Part shown: positions 58,601 through 64,000 of the stretch, piece by piece | How the letters are laid out: each line of letters starts with the position of its first letter | How positions within the stretch are numbered: the first letter of the stretch is position 1 | DNA from: Choanephora cucurbitarum | Taxonomy: Eukaryota; Mucoromycota; Mucoromycetes; Mucorales; Choanephoraceae | Reading direction: 5' to 3' | Length of the DNA: 64,000 nt | NCBI GenBank assembly: GCA_025331435.1 | Contig: JAIWNI010000107.1 | Location: 32,020 to 96,019, forward strand | Translations under genes and position numbers: made by a program | The notes under the pieces: generated by a model | What the model was told of the DNA's origin: nothing | Databases searched by the model: none | What the model saw: only the letters and a program-made list of their open reading frames with translations

Positions 58601-59806
58601 ATGCCGAACCCAGAAGGGATTCTTTGGGCTCAGGTGGCAGAAAGGGGTAATCAGTTGCGCATTCCTCATTCTCCACGATCTCATCATCAGGACACTGCGG
58701 TTAAGTATGTACCTGAAGTGATCTATCAATCTCCAGACTACGAAACCGAGCTTTTGAATCGCAAGGCCGCCAACATAGTTCATCAGACGTTGACGACAGG
58801 ATCTGTCATCTTTTCTTTTCCTCAAGGCACCTTTGCTAATCATATTCAAGCTTATAAGGCCATACAGGCAGATATTGGGGCAGTTGAGGGCTTTCAACAT
58901 CTCAGTGGATTTACCTCTAACCCTAATAAGAGTGACCTCTTGATTGAAGCACGCTTCACCACTATGGAGGCTCGTGATCGTGCTCTACAAGTTGGTTTGA
59001 CTGTGGGTGATGCCAGTTTCATTGGCACGGCTAGCTCAACAGGGGCTGGCACCAAATCTTTTGTTCATGTTGCACTCAGTTTAATTCATATTCCGAAGAG
59101 TGACGAATTATTGTTGGGTTTGAAGGAAAGTCTGCAGCACTATGGCACAGTGCACTAGATAAGACGTCATACTTGTGAAGGTTTCTTTGATGGGAAGATT
59201 AGTTTTGTCATTGACACTCAAACTGCTAGTCGCAACTCTCAGGGTACGGGGGACTTACCCATCCAGGACCTCACCCGACAATTGTATCTCAGCTATTGGG
59301 ACAAACATGCTCCCGCTTCGTTTAAAGGGGCCGCCCCGATATGTTTTTACTGCAGACAGGCTGGACATTTCCGCCGGGATTGTCCTAAGCTAAAGGATCA
59401 GAGTTGTTTTGGTTGTGGTCAAAAGGGCCATACTCGTCGCTTTTGTGATCGGCAACGAGAGAGGCGAACTGAGACAAGATCGGACACCGATCTATTGGAT
59501 GAGTATATCCATTTAAGAAACCAGGAGAAGGAAAAGGCTACTGCTCAACGACGAAGGAAAATTGATCCGGCACATGCCTCAACAGCTCATTCAACGATTC
59601 CTGATGGGACCTCCGCATCCAGGTTTGCACCGGATTCGATTGCTTTGGACATGCGAGGAGTGGAACTCACCTGTTTAGAGGGGTCAGCGATCGACGTGGA
59701 GAACGAAGCGTTTACCACGATGGAGGTAGACTTGACTTCTGTTGGTAGTGATACGGAGCTGGATACAGCGCCTACCTCTAGCACTAAGGGCCTTGGGCCA
59801 CAATGA
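58601..59806 (+). pseudogene. LINE ORF1 (gag-like, CCHC zinc-knuckle protein), broken by one stop
   Basis: RNA-binding protein that would coat LINE RNA. The ATG at 58601 starts MPNPEGILWAQVAERG; the N-terminal half has an RRM-like region ending QHYGTVH, where an in-frame TAG at 59156-59158 breaks it. The same frame resumes at once (IRRHTCEGFFDGKISF) and reaches two CCHC zinc knuckles: CFYCRQAGHFRRDC (59342-59383) and CFGCGQKGHTRRFC (59408-59449), both CX2CX4HX4C. An acidic tail ends in GPQ with the stop TGA at 59804-59806. No other stop or frame change is present, so one nonsense codon is the only visible damage. Confidence 0.88.
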
Positions 59807-62800
59807 GTACACCATCTCTTCGCATAGGCTCTTTAAATGTGCGCAGCATTTTCAAAGAGTCTCATCCTGAACTGCGTAAATCATTCATCACTCATTTAAA
59901 GTCACGCTCCTTATCCTTGGATATCCTTTGTCTACAGGATGTTCTTCCTGCCCAAGCCCATTCGTTCACTGAATCCCACCTTCACAAGTTCCGCACATTC
60001 CTTTTTCCAAATACATCATCTCATGCCACATGGCATACAGCTATCATATGTCTTAATTCAGCACTGTCTATTCAGGATACAGCCACGTATCTAGATGGAC
60101 GCTGCACTTATGCTTCTATTGCGGATGAGAACAACCAAATGGTCTGCTCTATCCTTAACCTATATGTTCCACCTTCCTCTACCGAACGATTCCTTTTTTT
60201 CGATTCTCTTCGGGAAGAGGTACCTTATTTTCATCCCACTTATGAGGGCGCTTGTCCTTCCTTCATTCTTGGCGATCTCAACTCCAACTTGTTTGATCCA
60301 GCTTTTCGAGGTCATGTTTTTACGGAACCCTGGGTGGAATGGTTGGATGCACATTACACCAATTGCTTTCCAGATAACCTGCCTACCTTTACTAGCTCAG
60401 CGAATAATTCTATACGTACGACGGTAGATTACGTTTACGCAGACTCGTCTTGGATGGCAAATGTTAGCCGATGCCAGCTGCACCATCTCCCTTCTACGTG
60501 GACGGATCATAGTCTATTGACCGTGGATTTATCAGTATCTGACATACCCACAGGTCCGGGAGCGTGGCGTTTCAATCCGACTCTTTTGCTGGATAAGAGG
60601 TTTATTGGTCTGCTCACGGCTTCAGTGGATGCTTTTTTGTCTCAAGTTGATTTTGCTGGCCTGCAGATACCCTTAGAAGGTACGTTAGATTATAGATCTG
60701 TGCCTTTCGATGCTACACTCGCGCCTCAACGACAACGTGTTTGGGAGCAGCTTAAACTTCTCTTGCAGAGGGTGGCTCGCTCATACTCTAAGCATTCTAA
60801 AGCTCGTACCCGAGCCAGTCTAGCACAACTTCAACGGGATCGTACAGACTTTCTGCGTGGTCTATCCACCAGTCCAGCACCTTCATCTATTTCCATGCAG
60901 CGGCTATCCAATATCGATGATGCCATCTCAGGACTAGTGGAAAAAGAGACAGCACGGTACTGTTTGCGTACGTCGACTCGATGGAAAGAACAGGGAGAAC
61001 GTAACAACAAATACTTTTTCAAAGTGTTGCGCTCTCGCCGTAGACAGCAAGCCATCCGTCGTCTAACTGACTCTACGTCAGGGGCCGCTGTTAATGATAT
61101 ACCTGGCATGCTGAGAGAGGCTCGCTCCTTTTATACTTCTTTGTACACCCCTGATCCCATTGATCAACCGTCTGTAGATGAGCTGTTGGGGGCCATACCG
61201 TCGACTGTTGTCTTGTCTTCTGAAGACCAGCACTCTCTCGTTGACCCGTTTGTTGATGATGACCTGCTCCTTCTTTTAAAGCATAGTCCGTCGGGAAAAA
61301 GCCCTGGGCTGGATGGCTTACCTTTCGAATTGTATCGGTTCCTTATACCGCGTCACAGAGGGATTCTTCGGCTTCTCGTCTTTGTCTTAAATGATGCACT
61401 TCACGGCTCTTTTCCTTCCTCTTGGTGTCTGACTCGCATGGTTCTCTTGTTTAAGAAAGGTGATCCTTCTTTGCTGAGCAATTGGCGTCCACTTTCCTTA
61501 ATCAACGTCGATGCCAAGCTTTTCACAAAGCTGCTAGCCAATAGGTTCAATTTAGTGCTACCGGAACTGATCACTCCCTACCAGACTGGTTTTATGCCTA
61601 ATCGGCTAATTTCTGACAACGGTTGGTTGAACCGTACCCTAATGGCTACACTCAGAGCTTCCAAATCCACTGCCCCTCAGGTGGCGGTTCTTTTGGATCA
61701 GGAGAAGGCATACGATCGAGTTCACCCGGGTTACATCAGACAGGTGCTTGCGCGTTTTGGGTTTCCTTCTCGTCTCATTGACAGCCTTTCTTTGCTTTTC
61801 TTTGGTACCTAAATCCGTATCACCATCAATGGTTGGCTTAGCGCCCCAGTTACCCAGAGTCGTGGGCTTCGCCAGGGAGATCCCTTGTCCCCTCTTCTCT
61901 TTAACTTGGCCTATGAACCTCTACTACGTTTCGTTCTTGCTAGCCCGAGCTTCCAGGGTATTCCTGTGCCTCGTCTGTTACCATCGAAACAGTTGTTTTG
62001 CTCACCTCTGGATATGCCTACCCGCTTGAGGGATGCACCGCCGATCCGATTGCTAGCCTATGCGGACGATTTAGAGATTTTCCTCTCCTCTCCGTCAGAA
62101 TGGCCTTCGTTGCTGGAGATTTTGTCAATTTACTCTCGCGCCTCCAATGCTCGTACCAACATCTCGAAAACGACGATTGTCTCTTTAAGTGGGGCCCCCT
62201 CACCTGTCTGGTCTGATATTTGCATTTCCAACGGAATTGAGTGGCATGATGCTGCCTCCCCTAACGCAGTCAAGTTGCTTGGTTATCCTCTCTATTCTAG
62301 TGACATTCAACTGACTCGTTTCTTATCGGGCTTTCGCTCCAAGCTCTATGGTCTCATCCACAACTTACGGATGCGAGGACTTTCGGTTCGTGGCCTCTCT
62401 GTTGCAGTTAATTCTTTGGTATTAAGCAGACTTTGGTTTATTCTTCGAGTAATACCACTACCACAGGACTGGATAGCCTCCATCACCTCAGCTGTTTCGG
62501 ATCTTGCCATGCCCTTTTGGCCCAAGCCTAGTCGACAGGCTGCTAGCCGTCCACGGTCTCGAGGGGGTCTTAACATTATTGATATCAATGACCAAGCCTT
62601 AGCGCTCCAGCTAGTTTATGTTAAGCGAATGGCTTTGGAGCCAGCAGCCACTGACTTTTTGACGCCCTGGTTACTTCGTTTCTTCCAAATCAACTCTGGC
62701 CACGCTTCTTTCCTGCCAGTCTTTCTTGCTCCTGAAATATTTAAGTCGTTCTTTAAGTCTTGCCCTCCGTTCTTACAACTCCTCAAGCTGCTCACTCGCC

Positions 62801-63777
62801 TTCCTCCATTGGACTTGAGTAGCTCTTGGTCCCTCGGATGGGTGTTGGATCTTCCGCTGCCTCTAGTGATGAGTCGCCCTTCGACGTCCGATTTGCCTCT
62901 TCCTTCGGTACGAAGCCACTACCTAGTGTCGGATTTGCTCTGCTACGATCGTTCGACAGAGTCTTTGTATGCTAACAGAGCATTTATCCGCTCCTCACGC
63001 CGCACTCTCATACGACTCTACGATGATGTCTTCCTGCAGGACCCTCTAAGCACTACGGCATGCGAGCTGCACCCTATTGTAAGGAATCGTTGTCGCATAC
63101 TCCAACCCAGTCCGGAGATTCCTGTCGCCTCGTCACATCCAATTGACTCGAACGTCTATCTGCCAGATCTGTCATATTGGACGGTGGACGTGGGCCGTGG
63201 GGGTCCCACAGCAGTGTTGAGCGTTTCGCTAAAACAGCTTCGTCAGTGGTGGGCGTTAGACAAAGGGCCTCTCCATGCTTCCATACCGTATGCAGTACCA
63301 GCTCCGCTACGTCTACCATCGACTAGCTGGAAATTGTTTTGGAGCCTTTGTCTCCCTCCAAGTGCGTTTACACCTTGGTGGAGGCTTCTCCATGATTGCA
63401 TAGCCAATGCATCGAAGCTCCACCAATGGAAACTTTCATGGATATCTTCTCCTCTTTGCCCCGTTTGCCAACTGCTGCCCGAAACCGTCTACCATTTTAT
63501 GGTGAGGTGCCCCTCCAAATGGCAATTCTGGTGTAGGGTACTGCAGTTCGGCAACCTTGCTCACGCCTTTCCTACCATGACCTCTGTCTGGGTGGCTATT
63601 ACCAGCCTTAAGAGCGAGAGTGGTGAGGTGCTTCCTGCATCCACCCTGTGCCTATTGGGCACTGCGATTAGCGCCTTGTGGACGCACCATTATCGATGCA
63701 TTTTCGACAATGAGTTTTGGAACCCGGAAGCCTGCTTCCAATGCTTTTTGGGCCGACATCGTTTCTCTGCCGGCTAA
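59803..63777 (+). pseudogene. LINE ORF2 (endonuclease and reverse transcriptase), broken by one stop
   Basis: About 1,324 codons with a single in-frame stop TAA at 61810-61812. The endonuclease part has RIGSLNVRSIF, LCLQDV, FILGDLNSNL, TVDYVYADSS and WTDHSLLTVD (EEP fold; the usual catalytic QE is QD here). The RT part has SPGLDGLPFELYRFL, WRPLSLINVDAKLFTKLLA, QTGFMPNRLISDN, AVLLDQEKAYDRVHPGYI, then the stop, then GLRQGDPLSPLLFNLAYEPL and the catalytic LLAYADDLEIFL. The C-terminal zinc region has SSPLCPVCQLLPETVYHFMVRC. The stop falls between the RT motifs B and C, so no active RT can be made without readthrough. Frame is retained on both sides. Confidence 0.9.
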
Positions 63778-63850
63778 TTAGTTTCCTTTTTATTTTTCTA
63801 AGTCGTAACTTCAATTTTTAATAAAGTATACACTTTTTACAAAAAAAAAA

Positions 63851-63863
63851 AAAGGGTATGAAA
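63851..63863 (+). repeat. Target-site duplication, right copy
   Basis: Same 13 bp as 58485-58497, immediately after or overlapping the LINE poly(A) run (63841-63853). Confidence 0.9.
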
Positions 63864-64000
63864 TCAATCCAATCTGTCTCTGCATTCTGTCTTGACAGGA
63901 CACATAGGCATGCATAAACTCCAATACCTCAATCAAGTAGATTACACTTAATTGAAAATAAGCTTGCATGGAGATACCTCAAAGAAGACAACTTTGAAGA
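63864..64000. other. Host flank right of the LINE
   Basis: 137 bp that would be contiguous with 58484 before insertion. No gene can be called; a short minus-strand open stretch ends within it but has no recognisable motif. Confidence 0.4.

Larger units (their letters stand above)
58498..63853 (+). mobile_element. Full-length non-LTR retrotransposon (LINE), Grem-LINE1-like
   Basis: 5.35 kb element bounded by a 13 bp target-site duplication and ending in an AATAAA signal (63820-63825) and A13. Order: 103 nt 5'UTR, ORF1 (58601-59806) with two CCHC zinc knuckles, ORF2 (59803-63777) with apurinic-like endonuclease, reverse transcriptase and a C-terminal Cys/His zinc region, short 3'UTR. No RNase H domain recognised. 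ORF1 and ORF2 overlap by ATGA. Each ORF holds one in-frame stop, so this copy is inactive or nearly so. The layout is like Mucoromycota Grem-LINE1 elements known from pericentromeres of Mucor; that identity is inference without alignment. The perfect duplication means a recent insertion. Confidence 0.93.

Noticed and set aside
1..64000. tRNA, rRNA genes and CRISPR arrays
   Set aside because: No tRNA B-box pattern with matching A box, no rRNA blocks and no regularly spaced repeats were seen on either strand.
63900..64000. End of a minus-strand gene at the right edge
   Set aside because: Only about 25 codons open with no motif; too short to support.

Overview
The window is nuclear DNA from a filamentous fungus, most likely a Mucorales species (Mucoromycota). 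The evidence is its many short introns (about 45-65 nt, GT-AG with a few GC-AG, and CTAAC/CTGAC-like branch sites), T-rich and CT-rich promoter tracts, AT-rich spacers, two genes of the Rhizomucor/Rhizopus secreted lipase family, a fused TRP5, and a LINE whose layout resembles the Mucoromycota Grem-LINE1 elements. The genus cannot be fixed from sequence alone. No tRNA, rRNA, CRISPR array or bacterial-type operon was seen.

Layout. 1-2067 (-) is the N-terminal part of a WDR62/MAPKBP1-like WD40 scaffold, cut by the window edge. 4459-6946 (-) holds a BAHD-like acyltransferase and a GT8 glycosyltransferase in tandem. 7151-8102 (+) is EMC7. 8691-17754 holds two class-3 lipase paralogs on opposite strands around a gamma-butyrobetaine dioxygenase-like gene, a METTL6-type tRNA methyltransferase and a Pho80-type cyclin. 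17914-20221 (-) is TRP5. 20222-26477 is a 6.2 kb gene desert with decayed coding relics. 26478-36879 holds GND1, a transmembrane PDI, a low-complexity Ser-rich protein, GLE1 and the gamma-tubulin complex subunit GCP3/Spc98. 38366-50075 holds an MFS siderophore-type transporter, a Gti1/Pac2 (WOPR) protein, 14-3-3, mitochondrial EF-G2, a septin, a cAMP phosphodiesterase and an RGS protein. 51737-58382 holds ribosomal protein eS24 and a giant Hsp90/sacsin-type ATPase with CUE and HExxH motifs. 58498-63853 is a full-length LINE with a perfect 13 bp target-site duplication.

The genes do not form one pathway. Most are conserved housekeeping or signalling genes: pentose phosphate, tryptophan, ER folding and insertion, mRNA export, microtubule nucleation, septins, cAMP/G-protein control and translation. 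Functional neighbours include the 14-3-3, phosphodiesterase and RGS genes, which all belong to nutrient and G-protein signalling, although adjacency in fungi is weak evidence of co-function.

The most notable items are three. The LINE has ORF1 and ORF2 overlapping by ATGA and each broken by one nonsense codon. The roughly 1,775-residue ATPase-CUE-HELAH protein has an unusual domain order. Three GC-AG introns occur in two genes. Exon joins were inferred by eye from splice consensus and protein-family continuity, so individual boundaries may be off by a few bases.
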